From: Nemertoderma westbladi
Lineage: Eukaryota; Xenacoelomorpha; Nemertodermatida; Nemertodermatidae
DNA length: 26,295 nucleotides
Reading direction: 5' to 3'
Assembly: GCA_032718475.1 (NCBI GenBank)
Contig: JAUCBJ010001890.1
Coordinates: 1 to 26,295, forward strand
The position numbers were made by a program, and so were the translations under genes. Of this stretch, positions 1-8,178 are shown piece by piece; position 1 is the stretch's first letter; every line of letters begins with the position of its first letter. The notes under the pieces are model-generated. The model made no database searches. It had not been told where the DNA came from and saw nothing but the letters and a program-made list of their open reading frames with translations.

Positions 1-66
1 ACCCCTCCCCTCCCCTCATCAGCACGTCATCAGATTTTCCCAACCCCCCCCCCCCCCCCCCCCCCC
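1..66. repeat. C-rich low-complexity tract
   Basis: C-rich sequence ending in a run of 23 C residues (44-66). No gene is visible between here and the tandem array that starts near 138. The exact homopolymer length may be unreliable in an assembly. Confidence 0.8.
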
Positions 67-137
67 TAAAGTGCTGACATCATACTTGGACGGCCCCTAA
101 GCCTTATAATAAGGTGGAGAAGCGAAGTATCCAATCA

Positions 138-449
138 AAATCGCGACTTTAATATGAATAAAGTCGTGACTTTAATAATAAAGTCGCGACTTTATATAAT
201 AAAGTCGCGACTTTAATAATAAAGTCGCGACTTTAATAATAAAGTCGCGACTTTAATAATAAAGTCGCGACTTTAATAATAAAGTCGCGACTAAAATAAT
301 AAAGTCGCGACTTTAATAATGAAGTCGCGACTTTAATAATAAAGTCGCGACTAAAATAATAAAGTCGCGACAATATTCGTGAATAAATAGCATGAAATTT
401 GGGACGAATATAATTAGCGAATAAAAATACAAAATGTATGTATGCCATA
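138..449 (+). mobile_element. Arm of inverted-array element, TCGCGA family (first copy)
   Basis: About a dozen 20-bp tandem units, consensus AATAATAAAGTCGCGACTTT, run from 138 to 371. Each contains the perfect 14-bp palindrome AAAGTCGCGACTTT; some units carry ACTAAA in place of ACTTT. A unique 78-bp end follows (372-449) and finishes in AATGTATGTATGCCATA. The same unique end closes the second arm at 1327-1399, and its last 30 bp closely match the end of the HECT-carrying element at 6300-6329. The open frame at 233-490 on the minus strand is mostly translated array. Confidence 0.8.
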
Positions 450-450
450 C

Positions 451-1057
451 CTTCGTGGTTTGGAATTTGTGTCTGCCACTGTTGCTTCACACAAATACTG
501 CACCTATGGCACCTATGCTTTCATGGCAGTTTCCAATTTGACAACACCTTGGTACATTCCAGTGAAACTATACCACAAGCTCTCAATAGCCGACAGAGAA
601 AGGTTAGGAATAGATCTTTATCGACAGTGGTAGCATGGGGATGTTTATACTTGTAAGTTGTGATGATTCATTGCCAAGACTTCTAAAGCGGAGCAAATAA
701 CGCAACATCTAATTGTTTGGTTTTGTGTGTCGTGTTCTTCAGCATAAATGTGAAGAGGATATTATTTTCACTGCAGAGGGGAAGAACCTCTAGTCTTAGA
801 TGGCTGCTGAGGTTGTCCCCTATTACAACTTTTTGACCTTCCAATCTACTAGCCCATGGCACTACGCTCCCTTTAAACCAGTCCTCAAATGCCCTGATAT
901 CAAATCACCCAGGAGGCCCATGCTCGCACAATGTAGACCAGAGACCAATACTCTTATACACAACATACATTGGCAACAATTGTCCATCACCAGTTCCTGC
1001 AAACATTACTGATATGGCACCTTTGGAATAATTCATAATTCTAAGAACTTCCTCAAG
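451..1057 (-). pseudogene. pogo-like DDE transposase, catalytic half (inverted, decayed)
   Basis: Read on the minus strand from 1057 down, the translation gives blocks typical of pogo-like (Tc1/mariner/IS630 superfamily) transposases: SKGAISVMFAGTGDGQLLP, then YVVYKS, GPPG, FDIRAFEDWFKG, KVVIGDNLSSHL with the second catalytic Asp in GDN, then VLPLCSENNILF and a degraded 'HxTxxLDVALFAPL' stretch. Near 600 the helical tail VDKDLFLTFLCRLL appears. In-frame stops (after GPPG near 905, after APL near 675) and shifts make it a pseudogene. The C-terminal part of the same protein lies on the plus strand at 1400-1893, so this half has been inverted. Superfamily assignment is from recognised motifs, without a database search. 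Confidence 0.82.
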
Positions 1058-1250
1058 ATTGTCAAAGTACAACAATTACAACAACAACTACAATTTATTT
1101 ATACATTATGTAAAAACAATAACAAATACACCAAACAATGTACGGGTATAAAGGTATTGTCCAACATAACATATAGGATTACCCCTAAAGCTTTGCAGCT
1201 TATTTCCAAGGGGGTCATTTATGTTACTTGGTTACAAATTATAAAGTTAC
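1058..1250. other. Unassigned AT-rich spacer upstream of the transposase half
   Basis: AT-rich sequence with a short (CAA)n-like stretch near 1072-1090. No convincing coding match on either strand. By position it may hold the missing 5' part or an intron of the inverted transposase gene. Confidence 0.4.
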
Positions 1251-1399
1251 AATAATAAAGTCGCGACTTTAATAATAGAGTTGCGACTAAAATAATAAAG
1301 TCGCGACTTTAATAATAGAGTCGCGAATATTTGTGAATAAATAGCATGAAATTTGGGACGAATATAATTAGCGAATAAAAATACATAATGTATGCCATA
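1251..1399 (+). mobile_element. Arm of inverted-array element, TCGCGA family (second copy)
   Basis: Four 20-bp units with TCGCGA or TTGCGA cores (1251-1326) are followed by the same unique end as at 372-449, finishing in TATGCCATA at 1399. The next six bases, CTAAGG (1400-1405), match five of six bases of the minus-strand CGAAGG that adjoins the first copy (455-450). This fits a diverged 6-bp target duplication of a single insertion whose two ends now lie in the same orientation. Confidence 0.72.
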
Positions 1400-1405
1400 C
1401 TAAGG

Positions 1406-1893
1406 AAGCGAAAGAAGGTAGATATAGAACCGGGTAAATGTGTCACCTTGGATGAAGTGAAAGACTTAAAGTGACCAATGAAGTTGCGAAAGAAGGTTCA
1501 AAGAAGATATCGAAAGGCAAAAAGAAGTCATTGTTTGCCAATGTTCTTCCTTCAACCTTGGATGTTGTGTTAACTGGTCATTCAACCTGGGATGGTTTTT
1601 CAACTGGGGATGGTCATTCAATTGGTGATGGTCACTCAACAGCTGACTGTCCTTCAACCTCAGATGATCGTGGTGACGTTGATCCTTCCACCTCGGATGA
1701 TTGTGGTGAAGATGATAACATATGTTACAAGTGTGGAAAGGATTGGAGGTGTGACAATGTATCCAACCAGCAGATGTGGGTCCCTTGTGAAATTTGTGAT
1801 GAGAACTGGGCTTGCACATCCTGTGTGGGTCTTGCTTTTGACTACGAGGAGGATTTTTAATGTGAGAAGTGTGTGAATCAATTGTGTCATTGA
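1406..1893 (+). pseudogene. pogo-like transposase C-terminal region with PHD-like zinc finger
   Basis: The frame opens as RKRKKVDIEPGKCVTLDEV, a tail motif typical of pogo-like transposases, and stops at 1472-1474. After a frameshift it continues from 1471 to 1860. That part has a 6-residue repeat region (HSTWDG, FSTGDG, HSIGDG, HSTADC) and then a cysteine cluster: CYKC, WVPCEIC, WACTSC and, after a TAA at 1858-1860, CEKC. The spacing resembles a PHD finger with Cys at the usual His position. The natural end is probably TGA at 1891-1893. It is the missing C-terminus of the minus-strand half at 451-1057: joining the two across the inserted arm keeps the frame. Confidence 0.78.
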
Positions 1894-2422
1894 GGATTTT
1901 GTGTAATTTGCAATTTAAAAAAATTGTCACCTAAAAAGGTTCAAGATAATTTATCTGATTGCTTCCATATAATTTAGTAATAAATTTACTGTTGGAAATT
2001 TACAAATTGTACTACATTGTGGAATGGTTTTTTTTATATATATAAATATACAACCAGAAATATTATTTAATTAACTTTTAAAATTATTTTAACTGTACAA
2101 AACTTCATTATCGTTATGATATAGCATAACTTAAACCGGGGCTGTTTCCATTGGAATAATAGTGAGTAAAAACGTTCTGGAACACACCCCTGGAGGATCG
2201 GAAATCGTATTGCTTTTGCATATAGTCATGATCCAGTGGAGAAGTTGTTCACTTAGGAAAACCCACCCACAATGATGCCAGTTGGGTATCAGTCAGATTA
2301 TTGATGACAACAATATTTCCAATCCGAATCGGTTAAAACATTAACTATATACTTCCATGCAAGGTATATAATACAATATACTGATACAAATATAACTGAT
2401 CTACACTTGCAGATTAATTAGA
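1894..2422. other. Gene-free AT-rich spacer
   Basis: No recognisable gene. Contains a TATATATATA stretch near 2034-2050 and undistinguished sequence up to the LINE fragment. Conceptual translations on both strands gave no family I recognise. Confidence 0.5.
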
Positions 2423-2933
2423 ACTACCCTCAGAATCACTAAGGGGAGGGCGGCCAATGGCTCCTCAGTTCACTAGACCAGGCTGCTTCTAGTGTTGGTC
2501 TATTTGGAAACTCCAAGAAGACCAAAATTTTGACTGTTAACTTTTTTTGACAGTCCTCAGGAATTGTCTGAAAGTATGACCATAATAAGCTTTAAGGATA
2601 GTGTGATTGAGCATGTGGATAACATCTGCAACCTGGGATCGTGGATCCAGAGGTCAGAACCTTCAAATACGTAAGGGGAAGGCATGGACAGCATTGAATG
2701 GGCTGTCCAGGATTTGGAAGTCATATAGGATATGTGTAAACTTAAGCTTCGACTATTTAGAGCAGCAGTAGAACCAAGACTCCTATAGGGGAGTCCATTA
2801 TTTAGAGCAGCAGTTGAACCAGTACTCCTTCCTATACGGGAGTCCATGCTAGGCTCTAACTACTGAGGATACCAAATCTCCATGGTACATACATAAGAAT
2901 ACTACGCTGGGTTGAATTTTTAGAGTACAATGC
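2423..2933 (+). pseudogene. RTE-like LINE reverse transcriptase fragment, 5' portion (interrupted)
   Basis: This plus-strand sequence is a decayed relative of the minus-strand LINE at 8179-10092. It matches from the codons for GVLSESLEGAQRLL, just after the FADD box, to those for RMLRRVHCVKYNA. Examples are the shared stretches GCTTCTAGTGTTGGTCTATT and GAGCATGTGGA. It carries stops, indels and an internal direct duplication of about 48 bp (roughly 2753-2850; TATTTAGAGCAGCAGT occurs twice). At 2933 it is cut by the HECT-carrying element and resumes at 6330. Confidence 0.85.
2928..2933. repeat. Target-site duplication, left copy (CAATGC)
   Basis: CAATGC lies directly before the element start TATGGCATACA and recurs at 6330-6335 directly after the element end. 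The homologous LINE at 8481-8492 (minus strand) reads GTACAATGCACACATC without an insert, so the duplicated bases come from the target. The duplication could be 8 bp (TACAATGC) if the last TA of the element is counted as target. Confidence 0.75.
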
Positions 2934-2984
2934 TATGGCATACATTTGTTATTTTTATTCGTTAATATTTTCACTCGCTAAAAC

Positions 2985-3385
2985 ATATTTATTGTGCGTG
3001 AAAAATACCTTAATTGCGCATGAAAAATTCATTATTTACACGTTAAAAATGTATTTATTTACGCGTTAAAAATATATTTATTATGCGTTAAAAATACATT
3101 TATTACACGTTAAAAACATTTATTACACGTTAAAAACATTTATTACACGTTAAAAATGTATTTATTATGCGTTAAAAATGTATTTATTACGCATTAAAAA
3201 CAATTATTACGCGTTAAAAATGTATTTATTACGTGTTAAAAATACATTTATTACGCGTTAAAAACAATTATTACGCATTAAAAATAAATTTATTACGCGT
3301 TAAAAATGTATTTATTACGCGTTAAAAACAATTATTACGTGTTAAAAACATTTATTACGCGTTAAAAATATTTATTACGCGTAAG
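2985..3385. repeat. Left-arm tandem array, ACGCGTTAAAAA units
   Basis: About twenty units of 16-22 bp, such as TTTATTACGCGTTAAAAATG, with variants GCGCAT, ACACGT, ATGCGT and ACGTGT at the core. CG-to-TG/CA changes at the core look like methylation-driven decay. This is the inverted partner of the array at 5745-6280. Confidence 0.88.
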
Positions 3386-3474
3386 GCATTGGTCAATCCC
3401 CACTAATTTATGCTCGTTAGCCATTGGTCAAAATTGGGAGGGAAATCAGTTTTTTTGTAATCTGGCAAGACAGC
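3379..3474. repeat. Inner unique part of the left terminal inverted repeat
   Basis: Runs from GCGTAAGGCATTGGTCAATC to TCTGGCAAGACAGC and is matched almost base for base, in inverse, by 5646-5740. It lies directly next to the HECT gene region and could hold promoter or terminator signals for the cargo. Each copy has two CCATTGGTCA-like motifs (CCAAT-box-like on the other strand). Confidence 0.8.
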
Positions 3475-3592
3475 GTTCTACACACAACTAACAGTGTAGC
3501 AGTACTGCAGTAGGCTACTGGTGTACTGGAATCTGAAACAGTTCTGCTGACTGCATTTGTCTGAACTGAACTGTACCTGAAATTACAGAATT

Positions 3593-5371
3593 ATGGAAGG
3601 TAAACCTGAATGTGAACATGTGTGTGAATGTGGGTCTACTTTAAGATCCCAGGATAGATATTGTTCCTGGTGCGGCGAGACAAATAGGCCTAGGCCTACA
3701 ACCGTTAGTAATGTTAATGGTAACCGAAACAGTGGGACTATCAACAGGGCGGATTCCCCAGGAGGCCCAGGAGGGGCCCTACCTAACACTTCTATAAATA
3801 GAGAAGGTTTATTAACTGAACTTCAGAGGGCGTTTTCGCTATATCCAGCCAGTAGACCTCTCCAGACATTGTCCGGTATGAGTGGTAGATCAATTGGTAT
3901 AGCAGGTGCTTCCGGTCGTCAAGGTGTTGCAGGTAGGATTAGGCATTCAATGCCTACGAGGCAACGTCCACCACAGGGGAGACCAGCAAACAGATAGCGG
4001 TAGGAGATAACTTCCAATTTGATGGAAAAGTATTGTCAGGTCTGTACCAAAGAAACATTTATATACAGGTTGCGACCCCTCAGTCTGTGTATAATGCTTT
4101 ATCTGTGTCACTCATCGGGGGCACTACAGACGACACCGCAGCACCAAATCGACTTAGTGGTGAATTAGAGGATGTTATTGTTATTTCTGATGAGGAAATT
4201 GAAACTGGTAGTGCAAAACAGTTTCTGACTTTACGAATAACTTAGGCCTACCTAGTTATCAAGATAACCGACAGTATTGGGTTCAATTAAGTAGCCAAGA
4301 ATTAGATCAACTTTTATCTTTTCAGTTCCCATATATTTATGATGATGCTTTAATTGGTTTTATTGATGTGGATGACCTGCAGAAGGTTCGTCAGGTTACT
4401 AACTGAGGACCTGATGAAGATCATTCCAAAACTAGATCCTACTCTTGGAATAATTGTAGTTACATTTTCTGGTGAATCTGGATGCGATCAAGGTGGCTTG
4501 AGGCGCGATCTTTTCGGAACATTCATTAGTAATATGGTAACAAGTTCAATGTTCCTTCTTCTCGATGATTTTGTTGTTCCTTCTGTAGCAGATATTGGTA
4601 ATGTTGCTAATGGTTCGTTCGCTGTTCTTGGGAAGCTGTTTTATTTTATTATTGTACACAGTGAACAACTTATAGGAGCCATTCATCCTTTGGTCAGTCG
4701 GTATATAGCGTTCAATGCTGATAGTAAGTGTTTAGAGTTTCTAGAATTAATTAACCTTGTACCTAATGAAATTAAACTTATACTGCAAGGCGAAGTTGTT
4801 GATGAATTGCGAAACAGATGCTCAGATTTAGGACTATTTGTTAGTAACAATGTAACTAATGACGTGTAATGTGATGACGTGCAATGTAACTAGGAGAAAG
4901 TTCGCCGAATTAGTCTTGAAGTCGATTTTATTGATTAATAAGGCAGCCATTGACTCCGTGAAAGGTGCCCTTGTGGAATTACTACCTAACAACTCCTCCA
5001 GTAGTCTTCTGTATAAAGCCCTATCATGTTCTCCAGAAGTGAAACTAAATAAAATCTGGCATAGTGCAATATTCATGAATCGGATGGAGCGTGGATCAAA
5101 TGGATACGATAAACAAGATGATATCATTTACTGGGTGGGTAACGTATTCTTGTTATTTTATACCAGACATTGTACCAGACATTAGATTAGATACCAGACA
5201 TTAGATACCATCTTTGTTCTTAATAAGAAGGATATATTAATGTGGATGTTTGGATCTCAGAGGCCAACTATTAACGTTAAACTGAGTGTTATTTTTAAGG
5301 ACTGTTCTGAAAACTGTAAGTGTCGACTCACCTACTCAACTTGTGCATTTCAACTAATTCTTCCTATGCAC
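3593..5371 (+). pseudogene. HECT-type E3 ubiquitin ligase-like gene, frameshifted, cargo of the element
   Basis: The ATG at 3593 opens a frame with a zinc-ribbon-like start (CEHVCECG then YCSWCGE). A low-complexity Gly/Pro/Arg linker follows, then a segment with VIVISDEE. Joining frames at about 3980, 4220 and 4390 gives continuous protein leading into a HECT N-lobe: VTFSGESGCDQGGLRRDLF near 4455-4515, the GESGxDxGG motif of the family. The C-lobe ends STCAFQLILP, with the presumed catalytic Cys codon at 5342-5344 and the usual Cys-x3-Leu-x-Leu-Pro spacing. Further breaks lie near 4870 and 5165, the latter in a short local repeat. HECT enzymes pass ubiquitin through that Cys to substrates. 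About five shifts mean this copy is probably dead, although tiny introns cannot be fully excluded. Confidence 0.82.
5158..5211 (+). repeat. Short tandem duplication inside the HECT gene
   Basis: ATACCAGACATT and TAGATACCAGACATTAGATA recur side by side. The expansion breaks the reading frame between the C-lobe segments ending FLLFYTRH and starting DTIFVLNKKD. Confidence 0.7.
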
Positions 5372-5387
5372 ATTAATTGATATTGAG

Positions 5388-5600
5388 GTAAGTTTTCTAA
5401 GCGCGATAAGAGTGATTCCTTATAGTCACCATCAAGTGGCTTGGAGCTAGTTGTATTGCTCAGAAAATCTTTAGTTTTTTCCACTATGGATTCGATTTCT
5501 ATGAAGAATTCCATGATATTCCAAGAAGAGAGGCCAACCTCAGAACCTACATTACAAACACATTACTGTACAGAGTACGCGGTGTACGGTACCCCACCAG
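5388..5600 (+). other. Possible intron and terminal exon downstream of the HECT catalytic Cys
   Basis: GAG|GTAAGT at 5385-5393 is a perfect donor consensus and TTTAG at 5470-5474 is a possible acceptor. The following frame reads YGFDFYEEFHDIPRREANLR and ends near 5600. HECT domains normally continue with an aromatic/Glu/Phe helix after the catalytic Cys, so this could be the end of the protein. A TGA just after the MHIN codons (5369-5371) argues against it unless the frame is shifted. Confidence 0.3.
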
Positions 5601-5645
5601 AAGAGCCTAGCCTACTGTTGCACTCCTGTAGAACACAACGCTGAG

Positions 5646-5740
5646 GCTGTATTGCCAGATTACAAAGACTGATTTCCCTCCCAATTTTGACCAATGGCTA
5701 ACGAGCATAAATGAGTGGGGATTGACCAATGGCTTACGCG
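5646..5740. repeat. Inner unique part of the right terminal inverted repeat
   Basis: Reverse complement of 3379-3474 with a handful of differences, including AATGAGTGGGG against CCCCACTAATT. It marks the inner boundary of the right arm. Confidence 0.8.
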
Positions 5741-5744
5741 TAAT

Positions 5745-6280
5745 AAATGTTTTTTTATGTGTAATAAATGTTTTTTACGCGCAATAAATGTATTTTTAAC
5801 GCGTAATAAATACATTTTTAACGCGCAATAAAAGTTTTTAACGCGTAATAAATGTTTTTTTACGCGTAATAAATGTATTTTTAACGCGTAATAAATACAT
5901 TTTTAACGCGCAATAAATGTTTTTAACGCGTAATAAATACAATTTTAACGCGCAATAAATGTTTTTAACGCGTAATAAATACATTTTTAACACGCAATAA
6001 ATGTTTTTTAACGCGTAATAAATACATTTTTAACGCGCAATAAATGTTTTTAACGTGTAATAAATACATTTTTAACGCGCAATAAAAGTTTTTAACGCGT
6101 AATAAATGTTTTTTTACGCGTAATAAATGTATTTTTAACGCGTAATAAATACATTTTTAACGCGCAATAAATGTTTTTAACGCGTAATAAATACAATATT
6201 AACGCGCAATAAATGTTTTTAACGCGTAATAAATACATTTTTAACGCGCAATAAATGTTTTTAACGCGTAATAAATATAT
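5745..6280. repeat. Right-arm tandem array, TTTTTAACGCG units
   Basis: About 25 units of 20-22 bp, alternating AATAAATACATTTTTAACGCG and CAATAAATGTTTTTAACGCG. The cores are much better preserved than in the left arm. A block of about 210 bp (near 5815-6026) is repeated at a 254-bp offset (6069-6280), which suggests recent expansion by unequal exchange. The minus-strand frame 6092-6397 is translated array. Confidence 0.88.
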
Positions 6281-6329
6281 TTTAGCGAGTGAAAATATTA
6301 ACGAATAAAAATAACAAATGTATGCCATA

Positions 6330-6480
6330 CAATGCACACATCTCCAACCAGACACTATATAATATTGTGAGATTATTGTGACCCCCCCCCCCCCCACTTA
6401 GAAAAAATATTTCATTTATTGAACTTTTTGTGTGACTATTTTCTAGGAATTTTATTTTAGAACAACACTTCGCCAGCAGG
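6330..6480 (+). pseudogene. RTE-like LINE fragment, continuation after the insertion
   Basis: Starts with the repeated CAATGC and continues ACACATCTCCAACCAGACAC, identical to the minus-strand LINE sequence at 8466-8485 that encodes HISNQTLYNI. Similarity runs to about 6380, is interrupted by a C tract and AT-rich insert, and weakly resumes near 6450-6480. Confidence 0.72.
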
Positions 6481-6736
6481 CACATCTGGATTCACCCACT
6501 TAATACTGTAATAGGTCTATGCTACAGCTACAGTCAGACAACATGTACTGTACATGAGTACAAAGTTGTAAGTAAGTACAGTACAACTCAGTACAGTAGA
6601 GTACAGGACTCTACTGTACTGCTGTATATCACAAATTACATCACATGCAAGGCTTGCTACGGAAGCCCTGAGTGGCCAAGCTGTTATACATTCATGAACA
6701 AGTGGTGCGAATTTAGAATTATGTGTGTGTATGTAC
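6481..6736. other. Spacer with a perfect hairpin at 6589-6621
   Basis: No gene seen. The region is rich in GTAC words. CAGTACAGTAGAGT pairs with ACTCTACTGTACTG across a 5-base loop: a perfect 14-bp stem. Confidence 0.7.
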
Positions 6737-7640
6737 GACATGAGTGTATGTGTGCACGACAGTTGACATGAGTATTTCTGTGCTTGACATGAGTATAATG
6801 CACGACATTAGCATATATGTACACGACATGTATATTGTATATGTGTGAACGACATGAGTATATCTGTGCTTGACATGAGTATATGTATGCACTACATGAG
6901 CATATGTGTGCGCGACATGTGGGGCGAGACACGTAGTCGGCGAGCCTTTGCATACGGTTCATATAGGGCAAATGGGGCATGTCCGTCTGTCTGTCTGTCT
7001 GTCCGTCCGTCTGTCTGGTAAATGTTTGAACGCGAATTTCTCGGCATCGCTCGTTCGGAATTGAACCAAACTTAGTAGGTAAGTAGTAGAGAGAACGTTT
7101 AGAAAGTTTGTAAAGTTTGGTGAAAAATCATGCAGTCTGACGTCAGCTACGACAGATTATGTGGTTTTTAGAAAATGTTAAATTTCTCGGGAAGGTCTCA
7201 TTTTCCTGAGCTGAAATTTTGGTGGCCTGTAGAGAATCATGAAGTCTATCTTTTACGAAATTGAAAAGTTAAGACATTTAATTGGGGATCCGCTAGAGAC
7301 TCAGAAGTAATGACATAGGCCTACCGGTACGGTACTGCTGTACAGTGCTGCACTGGTAAGTACGAAATTGCAGAATAACAATTTGACACCACCTAGCGGA
7401 TTAACATATGATTGTATATCGAATGAATACATTTATAGCATGGGATATGGGGTCCAAACTAGACATGCCCCATTTGCTCTATATGAACCGTATGCCAAGG
7501 CTTGCCGACTACGTGCTGCGCGAAGTCCCCACGAACGTGTATATGTGTCCACAACATGTGTATTTGTGCACGACATGAGTATATGTATGAGCGACATAAC
7601 TATATCTGTGCACGACATGAGTGTATGTATGCACGACATG
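6737..7640. repeat. Inverted-repeat element with GACATGAG minisatellite arms
   Basis: Inverted arms at 6930-6982 and 7462-7515 (about 53 bp, few mismatches; key sequence GCATACGGTTCATATAG). Outside both arms lie degenerate repeats of about 24 bp with the core GACATGAGTATATGTGTGCA (6737-6920 and about 7556-7640), in the same orientation on both sides. The middle starts with a CTGT/CCGT microsatellite (6981-7017) followed by unassigned non-coding sequence. Looks like a non-autonomous element or remnant. Confidence 0.65.
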
Positions 7641-7724
7641 AGATGTAGATTTGATGGAAGGAAATTCAAACAAAGCATAATTCAAATACAGTTTGCTGTG
7701 TACTGGTACCAGTAGCTTACCTAC
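7641..7724. repeat. Inverted repeat flanking the LINE block, left arm
   Basis: Runs from AGATGTAGATTTGATGGAAG to AGTAGCTTACCTAC; its inverse lies at 10096-10178 with roughly 10% differences. Includes the self-complementary CTGGTACCAG. Confidence 0.8.
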
Positions 7725-7727
7725 AGA

Positions 7728-8147
7728 TCTAGCTGCAATCTGGCAATGTTAGATAGAGTAATGATTCCGACTAAATTGCAAGCTTCACGATAAATATGGT
7801 GTGGCTCAATCGAACATAAACATTGCAGAAGGCACATGGAGTAAATGTAATTCCGAGAACAAAAGTTGCTGATTCCAAGTAAACCCGGAATGGAAGACTT
7901 AGTGGCTGAGTCCAATAAACTCACAATGAAGATGACGAAGTCCAATAAACTCGCAATGAAGACGACGAAGTCCAATAAACTCAGAATGAAGATGATGAAG
8001 TCCAAACTTCCTTGAGACTCCATGTGGTTTCCATCTAATGGTGCATTTATCACCTTGAATTCCACACCGCATTCTTCGTGAAGCTTGCAGTTTAGTCGGA
8101 ATCGTTACTTTATCTAACACTAACATTACAGCTAGGTCAGTACTACT
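7728..8147. repeat. Nested inverted repeat and 30-bp minisatellite
   Basis: Arms 7728-7806 and about 8063-8147 are inverted copies (shared core GATTCCGACTAAATTGCAAG, with one base difference). Between them, 7910-8004 holds three 30-bp units plus a partial fourth, consensus GTCCAATAAACTCGCAATGA followed by AGATGACGAA. The minus strand of the right arm gives a short frame with GDKCTIRWKPHGVS, which may be a captured coding fragment or the tail of the LINE. Confidence 0.7.
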
Positions 8148-8178
8148 AGGATCGGCATGCTGCATTGCAGCTGCATTT

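Larger units (their letters stand above)
2934..6329 (+). mobile_element. Inverted-array (fold-back-like) element carrying a HECT gene
   Basis: The element starts TATGGCATACATTTGTTATT and ends with its reverse complement apart from small differences. Its arms (2934-3474 and 5646-6329) are inverted copies. Each has a unique end of about 50 bp, then a long array of 20-21 bp units with ACGCGT or related cores, then a unique inner block of about 95 bp that includes a CCATTGGTCA motif. The unique middle (3475-5645) holds one HECT-domain gene and no transposase that I can recognise. The target duplication is 6 bp, possibly 8. Superfamily cannot be assigned: the duplication does not fit Tc/mariner (TA) or piggyBac (TTAA), and the element may be mobilised in trans. 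Confidence 0.85.

Noticed and set aside
138-371. CRISPR-like direct repeats
   Set aside because: Units are contiguous 20-bp palindromic repeats with no unique spacers, in a eukaryotic context; the same holds for the other arrays.
1466-1930. His-rich minus-strand frame opposite the PHD-like region
   Set aside because: Low-complexity shadow of the plus-strand HSTxDG repeats; the plus strand shows the conserved Cys pattern and the transposase tail.
4000-4045. A 40-bp intron in the HECT cargo gene
   Set aside because: The sequence between the first two frames continues as sensible protein (GDNFQFDGKVLSGLY) after a single frameshift, so an indel explains it better than a very short intron.
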